Shown: positions 1 through 12,198, counted from the stretch's first letter. The stretch: 64,000 bases of DNA from Roseateles asaccharophilus (GCF_004362405.1 NZ_SNXE01000001.1:124001-188000); one strand, 5' to 3'. Program-made: numbers and translations. Notes: generated from the sequence alone by a model not told the origin.

Positions 1-1
1 C

Positions 2-25
2 TACCAGCTCGAACGCCTGCAGTAG
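2..25 (+). CDS. Possible 3' end of a gene entering from the left edge
   Basis: The first bases read as codons for YQLERLQ followed by TAG, on the plus strand and converging on the amtB terminator. Seven codons are far too few to identify a product. The call rests only on an open frame that ends just before the hairpin at 56-79. It may equally be non-coding sequence. Confidence 0.2.
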   Translation, partial: YQLERLQ

Positions 26-55
26 ACGGGCGCCGCACACCCAGCGCCAAGAAGA

Positions 56-79
56 AAGGCCGCCCCGAGGGGCGGCCTT
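56..79 (-). terminator. Rho-independent terminator of the glnK-amtB operon
   Basis: An 11-base inverted repeat (AAGGCCGCCCC and its complement) with a 2-base centre lies 43 bases downstream of the amtB stop. Read on the minus strand the stem is followed by TTTCTTCTT, a U-rich tail. Position and tail orientation both suit termination of the minus-strand operon. Confidence 0.8.
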
Positions 80-121
80 GTGCCATCTGCGCGGCGCCCG
101 GCAGCGGGCGCCGCAGCGGCA

Positions 122-1651
122 TCACTTGTGATACGCGGTCTCGCCGTGCGAGGTGATGTCCAGGCCCTCGCGCTCGGCTTCTTCCGAGACACGCAGACCG
201 ATCACCATGTCCACGATCTTGTAGGCGATCAGGGACACCACACCCGACCAGACGATGGTCAGCAGCACGCCCTTGGCCTGCACCCAGACCTGGCTGGCGA
301 TGGAGTAGGCATCGGGGGCGATCATGCCAACCGTGACCCAGTCGGCCACGGCGCTGGGGCCGCCCAGATTGGGCGAGTTGAACACGCCGGTCAGCAGGGC
401 GCCGACGATGCCGCCCACGCCGTGCACGCCGAACACATCCAGGGAGTCGTCCGCACCCAGCAGCTTCTTCAGGCCGGTCACGCCCCAGAGGCAGGCGAAG
501 CCGGCGATGAAGCCGATGATCAGACCGCCACCCAGGCCCACATTGCCGGCGGCCGGGGTGATGGCCACCAGACCGGCCACGGCACCCGAAGCGGCGCCCA
601 GCATGGAGGCCTTGCCCTTGAGCAGGGCCTCGCCGATGCACCAGGCCAGCACGGCGGCGGCGGTGGCCACCAGGGTGTTGGCGAAAGCCAGGGCGGCGAA
701 GCCGTTGGCTTCCAGGGCCGAGCCGGCATTGAAGCCGAACCAGCCCACCCACAGCAGGGAAGCGCCCACCATGGTCAGGGTCAGGCTGTGCGGGGTGAAG
801 GCTTCCTTGCCGTAGCCGATGCGCTTGCCCACCATATAGGCGCCCACCAGACCCGCGACAGCGGCGTTGATATGCACCACGGTGCCGCCGGCGAAGTCCA
901 GCGCGCCCCACTGCCAGATCAGGCCGGCCTTGCTGGTCATCTCTTCCGCCACGGCGGCGGAGCTGTAGGCATCCGGGCCCATCCAGAACCAGACCATATG
1001 GGCGATGGGGATGTAGCTGAAGGTGAACCAGATGGCCACGAAGAGCAGCACGGCGCCGAACTTGATGCGCTCGGCAAAGGCCCCCACGATCAGGCAGGCG
1101 GTGATGCCGGCAAAGGTGGCCTGGAATGCCGCGAACACGATCTCGGGGATGTAGACGCCCTTGCTGAAGGTCGCCGCATTGGCGAAGGTGCCGGCCGCGT
1201 TGTCCCAGACGCCCTTGAGCAGCACCCGGTCAAAGCCGCCGATGAAGGCATTGCCCTCGGTGAAGGCCAGGCTGTAGCCGTACAGCACCCACAGCACCAC
1301 GACCATGGAGAAGGCCACCGTGACCTGCATCAGCACCGACAGCATGTTCTTGCTGCGCACCAGGCCACCGTAGAAGAGGGCCAGGCCCGGCACGGTCATC
1401 AGGATGACCAGCAGGGTGGACACCATCATCCAGGCGGTGTCGCCCTTGTTGGGCACGGGGGCCGGAGCGGCAGCCTCGGAGGCTGCGGCGGCAGGGGCCG
1501 AGGCGGCGGCCTCGGCTGCAGCGGCCACCAGGGCCGAGGCGGCCGATGCGGCTTCGGCCACGGCGGGTGCCGAGGCCGCCGCGTCTTGGGCCCAGACCGG
1601 CGCACACGCCGCCGCTGCCAGGGCCAGGCAGGCAAATAGCTTCTTCAACAT
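122..1651 (-). CDS. amtB: AmtB ammonium transporter with Ala-rich N-terminal extension
   Basis: Inner-membrane ammonia/ammonium channel of the Amt/Rh family, 509 residues. A cleavable-looking signal peptide (residues 1-21, ending VWA-Q) is followed by an Ala/Glu/Pro-rich low-complexity stretch to about residue 68. The Amt fold then begins at DTAWMMVSTLLV. The conserved pore residues are present: Asp252 in LDFAGGTVVH, the twin pore histidines His260 and His410 (FGVHGVGG), and the FGxxL/RxKN region near residues 93-103. It lies 34 bases downstream of glnK, and GGAG stands 8 bases before the ATG. PII proteins of the GlnK type dock on AmtB and close it when nitrogen is plentiful. A signal peptide plus a long Ala-rich linker is not found in E. 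coli AmtB but is common in betaproteobacterial homologues. Confidence 0.97.
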   Translation of the reverse strand: MLKKLFACLALAAAACAPVWAQDAAASAPAVAEAASAASALVAAAAEAAASAPAAAASEAAAPAPVPNKGDTAWMMVSTLLVILMTVPGLALFYGGLVRSKNMLSVLMQVTVAFSMVVVLWVLYGYSLAFTEGNAFIGGFDRVLLKGVWDNAAGTFANAATFSKGVYIPEIVFAAFQATFAGITACLIVGAFAERIKFGAVLLFVAIWFTFSYIPIAHMVWFWMGPDAYSSAAVAEEMTSKAGLIWQWGALDFAGGTVVHINAAVAGLVGAYMVGKRIGYGKEAFTPHSLTLTMVGASLLWVGWFGFNAGSALEANGFAALAFANTLVATAAAVLAWCIGEALLKGKASMLGAASGAVAGLVAITPAAGNVGLGGGLIIGFIAGFACLWGVTGLKKLLGADDSLDVFGVHGVGGIVGALLTGVFNSPNLGGPSAVADWVTVGMIAPDAYSIASQVWVQAKGVLLTIVWSGVVSLIAYKIVDMVIGLRVSEEAEREGLDITSHGETAYHK

Positions 1652-1685
1652 GAAGGAATCTCCGGGAAATTGGGGGCGACTGCGC

Positions 1686-2794
<1,109 letters not shown>

Positions 2795-2848
2795 CACGGG
2801 ACTCCTGAAAGTTTTTGGGGAGGATGGGACGAGTTCTTCCCCTGCATC

Positions 2849-2863
2849 GCAGCTTCCGTGCCA
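2849..2863 (-). promoter_or_regulatory. Sigma-54 (RpoN) promoter of the Gcw_chp-glnK-amtB operon
   Basis: Read on the minus strand the sequence is TGGCACGGAAGCTGC. This matches the -24/-12 consensus TGGCAC-N5-TTGC with the required GG-N10-GC spacing and one mismatch. Initiation about 12 bases after the GC would fall near 2837, giving a 5' leader of roughly 43 bases before the ATG at 2794. The operon content (PII and ammonium transporter) is a classic NtrC/RpoN target. Confidence 0.8.
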
Positions 2864-2935
2864 GCCTGGCGATGCCCGAAATTCCTCCAACAGGGCACAT
2901 CGAAGCTCAGGGCAAACACGGAGGCCGCGCGAAAC

Positions 2936-2979
2936 TGCACCAACTTGGATCGAGGGCGGCGTGGCATCAGCTTGGTGCA
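2936..2979 (-). promoter_or_regulatory. Two NtrC-like enhancer sites
   Basis: Two 17-base elements resemble the NtrC palindrome TGCACCAAAATGGTGCA. TGCACCAACTTGGATCG (2936-2952) matches 12 of 17 positions, mainly in the left half. GGCATCAGCTTGGTGCA (2963-2979) matches 12 of 17, with a perfect right half. Their centres lie about 105-135 bases upstream of the predicted sigma-54 start, the usual distance for NtrC enhancers. Binding is inferred from sequence only. Confidence 0.6.
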
Positions 2980-3082
2980 TGCCCCGAATCCGTGCACCTG
3001 CGCCGGCGCGCGCGCTGCACAATCGGCTTCACAGGCCCGCCCGCAGCCTCAGCGCGGAAGCGGGCCGGGGAGGTGGCAAGCA

Positions 3083-4594
3083 ATGTCCCTGGCCGTTATC
3101 CACAGCCGTGCCCTGGATGGGCTCAGCGCCGCGCCGGTGAGCGTGGAGGTGCACCTCGCGAATGGCCTGCCCAGCTTCACCCTGGTGGGCCTGGCCGAGA
3201 CCGAGGTCAAGGAGGCCCGCGAGCGTGTGCGCGCCGCGCTGCAGAACAGCGGTCTGGAGTTTCCCCACAACAAGCGCATCACCATCAGCCTGGCCCCGGC
3301 CGATCTGCCCAAGGAAGGCGGTCGCTTTGATCTGCCCATCGCCCTGGGCCTGCTGGCCGCCAGCGGCCAGATCGAGGCCGAGCGCCTGGAGGGTCTGGAG
3401 TGCGCGGGCGAGCTCTCCCTGGCCGGTGAGCTGCGCCCGGTGCGCGGGGCCCTGGCCATGGGCCTGGCCATCAAGCACGCCGGTCTGGCACGCCGCCTGC
3501 TGCTGCCGCCGGACAGCGCGGCCGAAGCCGCCCTGGTGCGGGACCTGCCCGTCTACAGCGCCAAGCATCTGCTGGACATCGTGGCCGCACTGGTGCCCGG
3601 CGGTGAGCATGCGCTTACCCCCGTCGGTGCGGCAGCGGCGGCAGCGCCCACTCTTGGCGGCCCGGACCTGCGCGAGATCCGCGGCCAGGCCGGCCCCAAG
3701 CGGGCCCTGGAGATCGCGGCGGCGGGCGGCCTGAGCCTCTTGCTCAGCGGCCCGCCGGGCACGGGCAAGTCCATGCTGGCCCAGCGCCTGCCCGGCCTGC
3801 TGCCGCCGCTGAGCGAGGAAGAGGCCTTGGAATCCGCCGCCGTGCTGAGCCTGGCCGGCGAGTTCCACCCCGCCGCCTGGGGGCAGCGCCCCTTTCGCGC
3901 CCCGCACCACAGCGCCTCCAGCGTGGCCCTGGTGGGTGGGGGCTCGCCGCCGCGGCCCGGCGAGATCTCCCTGGCCCAGCATGGGGTGCTGTTCCTGGAC
4001 GAGTTGCCCGAATACCCCCGCAGCGCCCTGGAGGCCCTGCGCGAGCCCATGGAAAACGGTCGCATCCTGATTGCCCGGGCCGCGCGCCGGGTGGAGTTTC
4101 CGGCGCGATTTCAGCTGGTGGCGGCCATGAACCCCTGCCCTTGCGGCTATCTGGGCCACCCCAGCCGCGAGTGCCGCTGCACCCCCGACCAGGTGGCGCG
4201 CTACCAGGGTCGGCTCAGCGGCCCCTTCATGGACCGGCTGGACCTGCTGGTGGAGGTGCCGGCCCTGCCGCCCCAGGTGCTGGCCGCCGCGCCGGACGGC
4301 GAGCCCAGCGCCACGGTGGCCGCCCGCGTGGCACGAGCACGCACGCTGGCCCTGAACCGCCAGGGCTGCTGCAACGCAAGGCTGGAGGGGGCGGCCCTGG
4401 AGCAGCAGGCACGCCCCGAGCCCGCCGCCCTGGCCCTGCTGCAGCAGGCGGCCCAGCGCCTGGCCTGGTCAGCGCGTGCCTACCACCGCGTCTTGCGGGT
4501 GGCGCGCAGCGTGGCCGATCTGGCGGGCAGCCCCGGCATCGAGCCGGCCGCCATGGCCGAAGCGGTGCAGCTGCGCCGCGGCCTGCGGACCTGA
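3083..4594 (+). CDS. comM: YifB/ComM family Mg-chelatase-like AAA+ ATPase
   Basis: A 503-residue protein of the YifB/ComM family, the normal length. The N-terminal domain starts MSLAVIHSRALDG and contains GLPSFTLVGLAETEVKEARE, a LonC-like fold. It is followed by an AAA+ core with Walker A GPPGTGKS (223-230), Walker B VLFLDELPEY (about 302-311) and a Cys-rich loop MNPCPCGY...CRC (about 349-365). ComM is a hexameric helicase that promotes branch migration during integration of transformed DNA. The ATG at 3083 was chosen because family members begin at this conserved MSLAVI; the frame is open much further upstream over the divergent operon's promoter. It ends 71 bases before the pxp genes and is probably a separate unit. 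Confidence 0.93.
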   Translation: MSLAVIHSRALDGLSAAPVSVEVHLANGLPSFTLVGLAETEVKEARERVRAALQNSGLEFPHNKRITISLAPADLPKEGGRFDLPIALGLLAASGQIEAERLEGLECAGELSLAGELRPVRGALAMGLAIKHAGLARRLLLPPDSAAEAALVRDLPVYSAKHLLDIVAALVPGGEHALTPVGAAAAAAPTLGGPDLREIRGQAGPKRALEIAAAGGLSLLLSGPPGTGKSMLAQRLPGLLPPLSEEEALESAAVLSLAGEFHPAAWGQRPFRAPHHSASSVALVGGGSPPRPGEISLAQHGVLFLDELPEYPRSALEALREPMENGRILIARAARRVEFPARFQLVAAMNPCPCGYLGHPSRECRCTPDQVARYQGRLSGPFMDRLDLLVEVPALPPQVLAAAPDGEPSATVAARVARARTLALNRQGCCNARLEGAALEQQARPEPAALALLQQAAQRLAWSARAYHRVLRVARSVADLAGSPGIEPAAMAEAVQLRRGLRT

Positions 4595-4665
4595 GCAGGG
4601 CAGCCATAATTTCGTGTCGGTGGCGCCCCTGCCTGCCTTGACGAGAACACTGCCTGCGACGCCTT

Positions 4666-5400
4666 GTGCCGAACCCTCCCACCGATTCCGAGTTCATAGA
4701 GCCCGTTGGCGACCGCTGCCTGCTGATACGCCTGGGCACCGAGGTGGACCCGGCCGCCAGCGCGCGCGTGCATGCCCTGGTGCGGCGCCTGCGCGAGCAG
4801 CCCATCGCCGGGGTGCGCGATGTGGTGCCGGCCTTCACCACCGTGGCCCTGCACTACCGGCCGGAATGCTTCGGCACCAGCCCATTCGCCGCCCTGCGCG
4901 AGCAGCTGCTGGAACGCCTGAGCAGGCCCCTGGATGCCGCGGCCGACAGCGGCCGCGTGGTCGAGGTGCCGGTCTGCTACGGCACGACCGACAAGGACTA
5001 CGGCCCCGATCTGGCCGAGGTGGCTCAGCGCTGTGGCCTGAGCCCTGCCGAGGTCGTCGAACGCCACCTGGCCAGCGCCCACCGTGTCTATATGCTGGGC
5101 TTCGCCCCCGGCTTCCCCTTCATCGGCGGCCTGGACCCGACGCTCTCCATGCCACGCCGCGCCCAGCCGCGCACCCGCATCCCGCCGGGCTCGGTGGCCA
5201 TCGCCCGCGAGCAGACCTGCATCTACCCGCTGGAAACGCCGGGCGGCTGGAATCTGATCGGCCGCACGCCCCTGCGCCTCTTCGACCCCGCCGCCTCAGC
5301 GCCCTGTCGCCTGGCGCCCGGGGACACGATCCGCTTTACGGCGATCGACCAGGCCGACTATCTGGCCCTGTTGGCCGAGCAGCAAGGGCCCCGCCCATGA
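4666..5400 (+). CDS. pxpB: 5-oxoprolinase subunit PxpB
   Basis: A 244-residue KipI/allophanate-hydrolase subunit-1 type protein. With PxpC and PxpA it forms the ATP-dependent bacterial 5-oxoprolinase that opens pyroglutamate to glutamate in the cytoplasm. Conserved stretches include HRVYMLGFAPGFPFIGGLDP (about residues 140-159) and YPLETPGGWNLIGRTP (about 187-202). The start is a GTG, beginning VPNPPTDSEF; no good ATG lies nearby. Its stop overlaps the start of pxpC by four bases (ATGA), implying translational coupling. The order B-C-A and the overlaps at both junctions mark a dedicated operon. Confidence 0.94.
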   Translation: MPNPPTDSEFIEPVGDRCLLIRLGTEVDPAASARVHALVRRLREQPIAGVRDVVPAFTTVALHYRPECFGTSPFAALREQLLERLSRPLDAAADSGRVVEVPVCYGTTDKDYGPDLAEVAQRCGLSPAEVVERHLASAHRVYMLGFAPGFPFIGGLDPTLSMPRRAQPRTRIPPGSVAIAREQTCIYPLETPGGWNLIGRTPLRLFDPAASAPCRLAPGDTIRFTAIDQADYLALLAEQQGPRP

Positions 5401-6356
5401 AGATCGAAGTGCTCAAGCCCGGGGCCCAGACCCAGGCCCAGGATCTGGGCCGCTACGGCTACCAAGGCCTGGGCGTGCCTGTGAGCGGGGTGATGGACGA
5501 GTGGTCGCACCGCCTGGCCAATCTGCTGGCCGGCAATAGCGGCGATGAAGCCACGCTGGAGATCGTGCTCACCGGCCCCACCCTGCGCTTCGAGGCCGCG
5601 ACCCGCATCGCAATCTGCGGCGCCGATCTCTCGGCCCGCCTGGACGGCCGGCGCCTGCGGCCCGACCGCGCCGTGGACGTGCCGGCCGGCGGCGTGCTGG
5701 AGTTCGGCGCCTGCGAGGCCGGGCTGCGCGCCTACCTGGCCGTGCGTGGCGGCTTGGCCATCACGCCCCTGATGGGCAGCCGCAGCAGCTATGTGCGCGG
5801 CGGCTTTGGCGGCTTTGCGGGCCGCGCCCTGCGCAAGGGCGATGTGCTGCTGGCGCCGGACGCGAGCGGCCGCCCCACGCCGCGCGGCCCCGGGGTGCGC
5901 CCCATCCTGCCCAGCAGCGTGCCCCGCGAGCCGCGAGGCCAGGCCGTTCCCCTGCGCGTGATGCCGGGCGAGCATTGGGCGCTGTTCACACCGGCCGCGC
6001 GCGAAGCCTTGCTGCAGGCGGAGTTCCGTATCACCGCCCAGTCGGACCGCATGGGCTACCGCCTGGAGGGCCCGCCCCTGGCGCGCAGCACGCCGGGCGA
6101 GCTGGTCTCGGAAGCCATGAGCTTCGGCACCATCCAGGTGCCCAACGATGGCCAGCCCATCGTGCTGATGGCCGAGCGCCATGGCACTGGCGGCTATCCC
6201 AAGATCGCCCATGTCATCAGCGTGGACCTGCCGCGCCTGGCCCAGCTGGGCCCGCAGCAGACCCTACGCTTCCAAGCCGTGACGCTGGAGACGGCGCAGG
6301 CACTTTATCTGCAGCGCGAGCAGCTGCTCGCCACCCTGAGGGATGCCCTGCTATGA
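5397..6356 (+). CDS. pxpC: 5-oxoprolinase subunit PxpC
   Basis: A 319-residue biotin-dependent-carboxyltransferase-like (KipA/AHS2) subunit of 5-oxoprolinase. The start MKIEVLKPGAQTQAQDLGR is the family N-terminus, and the AHS2 core runs to the end. Characteristic segments are GLGVPVSGVMDEWSHRLAN (about 22-40), AYLAVRGGL (about 112-120) and ERHGTGGYPKIAHV (about 260-273). It overlaps pxpB and pxpA by four bases each. The homologous fusion in other organisms is the urea amidolyase C-terminal half, but the pxpA gene next door makes oxoprolinase the better call. Confidence 0.94.
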   Translation: MKIEVLKPGAQTQAQDLGRYGYQGLGVPVSGVMDEWSHRLANLLAGNSGDEATLEIVLTGPTLRFEAATRIAICGADLSARLDGRRLRPDRAVDVPAGGVLEFGACEAGLRAYLAVRGGLAITPLMGSRSSYVRGGFGGFAGRALRKGDVLLAPDASGRPTPRGPGVRPILPSSVPREPRGQAVPLRVMPGEHWALFTPAAREALLQAEFRITAQSDRMGYRLEGPPLARSTPGELVSEAMSFGTIQVPNDGQPIVLMAERHGTGGYPKIAHVISVDLPRLAQLGPQQTLRFQAVTLETAQALYLQREQLLATLRDALL

Positions 6357-7147
6357 GCAGCACACCGGATCTGAACTGCCTGGATCTGAATTGCCTGGAT
6401 TTGAATTGCGATATGGGCGAAGGCTTCGGCGCCTACGCCATGGGCAATGACATCGCCATCCTGGACCATGTGAGCTCCGCCAACATCGCCTGCGGCTTCC
6501 ATGCCGGCGACCCGCCCACCATGCGCCGCATCGTCGGCGCGGCCCTGAGCAAGGGCGTGGCCGTCGGGGCGCATCCGGGCCTGCCCGACCTGCAGGGCTT
6601 TGGCCGGCGCGAGATGAAGATCACACCCGCCGAGGCCTATGCCATGGTGGTCTATCAGGTGGGCGCCCTGGCGGGCTTTGTGCAGGCCGCGGGCGGCCGG
6701 CTCAACCATGTGAAGCCGCATGGCGCGCTCTACAACATGGCGGTCAAGGACCGCGCGCTCTCCGAGGCCATCGCCGAGGCGGTGCGCGACTTTGACCCCG
6801 GCCTGGTCTATTTCGGCCTGGCCGGCAGCGTGATGATCGAAACCGCCCAAGCCCTGGGCCTGCGCGTGGCCGGCGAGGTCTTTGCCGACCGCAGCTACCA
6901 GGACGACGGCAGCCTCACGCCGCGCAGCCAGGCCGGCGCCATGATCGAGGACGAGGACCAGTCCCTGGCCCAGGTGCGCCAGATGCTGGGCGGCAGCGTC
7001 ACCGCCCAGAGCGGCAAGACCGTGGCCCTGCGGGCCGACACCCTGTGCCTGCATGGCGACCAGGCCGGCGCCCTGGACTTCGCGCGCCGCATCCGTGCCG
7101 CGCTCAGCGCGGACGGCGTGCAGCTGCGCGCGCCGCAGCGCGGCTAG
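6353..7147 (+). CDS. pxpA: 5-oxoprolinase subunit PxpA (LamB/YcsF family)
   Basis: A 264-residue LamB/YcsF family protein, slightly longer than the usual ~245-255 because of an N-terminal repeat. The family normally begins close to a DLNxDxGEGFG motif. Here residues 6-19 read DLNCLDLNCLDLNC before DMGEGFGAY. KPHGALYN (about residues 121-128) and the C-terminal LCLHGDQAGALDFA are conserved catalytic-core segments. It acts with PxpB/PxpC on 5-oxoproline. The ATG overlaps the pxpC stop (ATGA), which fixes the start and places the repeat inside the coding region. Confidence 0.94.
   Translation: MSSTPDLNCLDLNCLDLNCDMGEGFGAYAMGNDIAILDHVSSANIACGFHAGDPPTMRRIVGAALSKGVAVGAHPGLPDLQGFGRREMKITPAEAYAMVVYQVGALAGFVQAAGGRLNHVKPHGALYNMAVKDRALSEAIAEAVRDFDPGLVYFGLAGSVMIETAQALGLRVAGEVFADRSYQDDGSLTPRSQAGAMIEDEDQSLAQVRQMLGGSVTAQSGKTVALRADTLCLHGDQAGALDFARRIRAALSADGVQLRAPQRG
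6368..6409 (+). repeat. 15-base tandem repeat (2.8 copies) at the 5' end of pxpA
   Basis: Units GATCTGAACTGCCTG (6368-6382), GATCTGAATTGCCTG (6383-6397) and GATTTGAATTGC (6398-6409) are consecutive and in frame. They encode LDLNC-type repeats, and only the last unit corresponds to the conserved DLNxD motif of the family. It looks like in-frame slippage duplication of a functional motif, diverged at silent positions only. Confidence 0.9.
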
Positions 7148-7164
7148 ACCCGGGGCTCCATGGC

Positions 7165-7881
7165 TCAGTAGCGGCGCAGCTCGCCCTCGCGCATCACGGC
7201 CACATCGCCCACCACCAGGCCGGGGTCGCTGGCCTGCTCATGGCTGAGGGTGCGGCCGTCTTCGCGCTCCAGCTTGACAATCCAGACCCGCTGGGTCTTC
7301 TGGCGCTTCTCGATCTCATTGCCCGCATAGCCGCCGGCCACGGCACCGCCGATCGTAGCCAGCTTCTTGCCACTGCCACCACCGACCTGGCTGCCCAACA
7401 GACCACCGATCACGGCGCCGCCGATCACCCCCAGGCCCGAGCCCTCGCCCTGCCGCTCCTCGCTGCGCACCCCGATGACGCGCATGCAATCGGCGCAGAG
7501 CGCGGGCTTGGCCACCGGCTTCTCGACAGCCTTGTCCGGGCCCTTGTCGGCCACTGCATCCACACGCTTCTCGACGGGCTTTTCCGTGACCACGGGTTTG
7601 GGTGCCGCCACAGCGGGTTTGACGCTGGGGGTGCTGACGACCGGCTTCACAGCCTCGGGCTTGGCACTGGCCTCGGCAGGCTGAGCGCGCTTCTCGGCCG
7701 AAGCCGCCTCGGCCACCAGCGGGGCCGGCGCAGCAGCTTCCGCCCCTGGTGCGGCGCTGCTGTTCGGGGCCGCAGGCGCCTGCGGGCCGCTGGAGCGGCC
7801 CACGGCATAGGCCCCGGCCAGCAGGGCGCCGGCCACGGCGACCACGGCAATGGTCTGGCTGGAGTTGAGGGACAGGTTCAT
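7165..7881 (-). CDS. Membrane-anchored glycine-zipper 2TM domain protein
   Basis: A 238-residue protein, probably envelope-located. An N-terminal hydrophobic segment (about residues 10-29, IAVVAVAGALLAGAYAVG) is followed by a long Ala/Pro/Lys/Val-rich linker. A C-terminal module starts at CADCMRVIGV (two Cys, about 151-154). The glycine-zipper repeats are GLGVIGGAVIGGLLGSQVGG and IGGAVAGGYAGNEIEKR, the Rickettsia 17-kDa antigen/SlyB-like 2TM domain. The tail RVWIVKLEREDGRTLSHEQ resembles the C-termini of SlyB-type proteins. Such proteins are generally linked to envelope integrity; no specific function can be given. AAGGAGGAT lies before the ATG. It is convergent with pxpA (17-base gap). Confidence 0.8.
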   Translation of the reverse strand: MNLSLNSSQTIAVVAVAGALLAGAYAVGRSSGPQAPAAPNSSAAPGAEAAAPAPLVAEAASAEKRAQPAEASAKPEAVKPVVSTPSVKPAVAAPKPVVTEKPVEKRVDAVADKGPDKAVEKPVAKPALCADCMRVIGVRSEERQGEGSGLGVIGGAVIGGLLGSQVGGGSGKKLATIGGAVAGGYAGNEIEKRQKTQRVWIVKLEREDGRTLSHEQASDPGLVVGDVAVMREGELRRY

Positions 7882-7940
7882 CGCGATCCTCCTTGTTGTT
7901 CATGCATGCCCCGTGGCGTCACACCGGGCCTGAGAACTTA

Positions 7941-7956
7941 ACGCCTGACGAGGCGT
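7941..7956 (-). terminator. Inverted repeat between metH2 and the glycine-zipper gene, possible terminator
   Basis: ACGCCT-GACG-AGGCGT is a perfect 6-base stem with a 4-base loop, followed on the minus strand by TAAGTTCTC. It lies 64 bases past the metH2 stop and 60 bases before the next minus-strand start. It could therefore end metH2 transcription or act as an operator for the small gene. The weak U-tract leaves this open. Confidence 0.35.
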
Positions 7957-8019
7957 CACGCCGACCTGTCTTTGTAAGCGCTTGTGCCCGGCCTGTCCAT
8001 CGGCGGCCGGGCCAGCGGC

Positions 8020-10758
<2,739 letters not shown>

Positions 10759-10995
10759 GGCGGCCTCGGTATCACGAAGGAAATGGGGCCGCGAACTCAC
10801 CGCGGCCACGGACGGTGCGTGGATCGGTGAGCGTCGTTGCGTGGGCCGGTGGATCACCGCCCCTGTTCCGAGCCTGGCGGATCAACCGTCGCAACGCTCC
10901 TCGGACCGTGTGCGATTTTACGCGCAAGCCCGGCGCCCACCCTCAAGCCCATGGCCCGCGGGACGACAATCCGTGCAGAACAAGAGCGAGACACC

Positions 10996-12198
10996 GTGGA
11001 CCTGATTCCCCTGCCCCCCCAAAGCCTGCGCGTCGGCCAAGTGCTGGAGTTCTCCATCCGCGACGCGGAGGGCAAGCTCTTGATCGCCCGCGGTCAGCGC
11101 CTGGAAGACAGCCCCAAGGTGCGCGCCCTGATCGAGCTGGGCGCCTTTGTGATGGCCGAGGAAACCCGCGAGTACCAGCGGGCCATGGCCCACAAGGCCG
11201 ACACCCTGATGCTGCGCGGCGCCACCCTGGGCGAGATCTCGCGGGTGCGCAGCGACTTCAGCGCCCGCAGCGAGCGCGGCCAGGCCCAGGCCCCCACCGA
11301 CGAGCGGGCCGCCTGGGCCGATCTGCTGGCGCACAGCCACGGGCTGCTGCGCGATCCCCGCGCCGAGGACTTTCTGCCGCGCTTCGAGACCCTGATCCAG
11401 GAGATGCTGCGCCGCGTGCGCCAGCATACGGATGCCACCCTGATGCTGCTGATCCAGGAGGCCAGCCAGGAACACCAGCACTACAGCGCGCGCCACGGCC
11501 TGCTCTGCCTGTGCGTGGCCGAGCTCTGCGCCCGGCAGCTGGGCTGGCCCGAGGAGCAGCGCCTGGTGCTGGCCCGCGCCGCCCTGAGCATGAACATCGC
11601 CATCAGCAGCCTGCAGGACAAGCTGGCCGCCCAGCAGGAGCGCCCGGACGAGGCCCAGCGCGCCCTGCTCAGCGGCCATGGCGACCGCAGTGCCGAGCTG
11701 CTCCAGCAGCTCGGCGTGGGTGATGCGCTCTGGCTGCAGGTGGTGCGCCTGCACCACGAGGCGGGCCCCGGCCCGCTGGAAGGGCGCAGCCCGGCCGAGC
11801 AGATGGCTCGCGTGCTCAAGCGGGTGGACATCTATGGCGCACGGCTCTCGCCGCGCCGCAGCCGCGCGGCCTTGTCGGCGGCCCAGGCCGCGCGAGCGGC
11901 CTATCTGGACGAGCTGCAGCAGCCGGACGCGCCCGGATCGGCCCTGATCAAGTCGGTGGGCCTCTATCCTCCGGGCAGCCTGGTGCGCCTGGCTAACGGC
12001 GAGCAGGGTGTGGTGGCGCGCCGCGGCCACAGCGCCAACGAGCCCCTGGTCGCGGCCCTGCTGGGCCGCAGCGGCAACCCGCTGAGCGAGCCGGTGCTAC
12101 GAGACACCCGCCTGGCCAGTCAGGCCATCGCCGCCAGCCTGGCGCCGCACGAGCTCAAGCTGCGTCTGAATCTGGACAAGCTGCTCAAGCTCTACTGA
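10996..12198 (+). CDS. HD-GYP-like protein with degenerate metal site
   Basis: A 400-residue cytoplasmic protein with the layout of an HD-GYP regulator. The N-terminal domain (VDLIPLPPQSLRVGQVLEF) is followed by an HD-type helical domain around residues 135-270 and a C-terminal domain with LYPPGSLVRLANGEQGVV, the typical tail of HD-GYP proteins. The catalytic signatures are broken: the HDIGK position reads LSMNIAI, no GYP loop is visible, and only isolated histidines (ARHG, LSGHGDRS, RLHHEA) remain. It is unlikely to hydrolyse c-di-GMP and may act as a binding or scaffold protein. The GTG start at 10996 is preferred (GAGCGAG upstream); an in-frame ATG at 10951 would add 15 residues. It ends 6 bases from metH1, convergently. 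Confidence 0.75.
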   Translation: MDLIPLPPQSLRVGQVLEFSIRDAEGKLLIARGQRLEDSPKVRALIELGAFVMAEETREYQRAMAHKADTLMLRGATLGEISRVRSDFSARSERGQAQAPTDERAAWADLLAHSHGLLRDPRAEDFLPRFETLIQEMLRRVRQHTDATLMLLIQEASQEHQHYSARHGLLCLCVAELCARQLGWPEEQRLVLARAALSMNIAISSLQDKLAAQQERPDEAQRALLSGHGDRSAELLQQLGVGDALWLQVVRLHHEAGPGPLEGRSPAEQMARVLKRVDIYGARLSPRRSRAALSAAQAARAAYLDELQQPDAPGSALIKSVGLYPPGSLVRLANGEQGVVARRGHSANEPLVAALLGRSGNPLSEPVLRDTRLASQAIAASLAPHELKLRLNLDKLLKLY

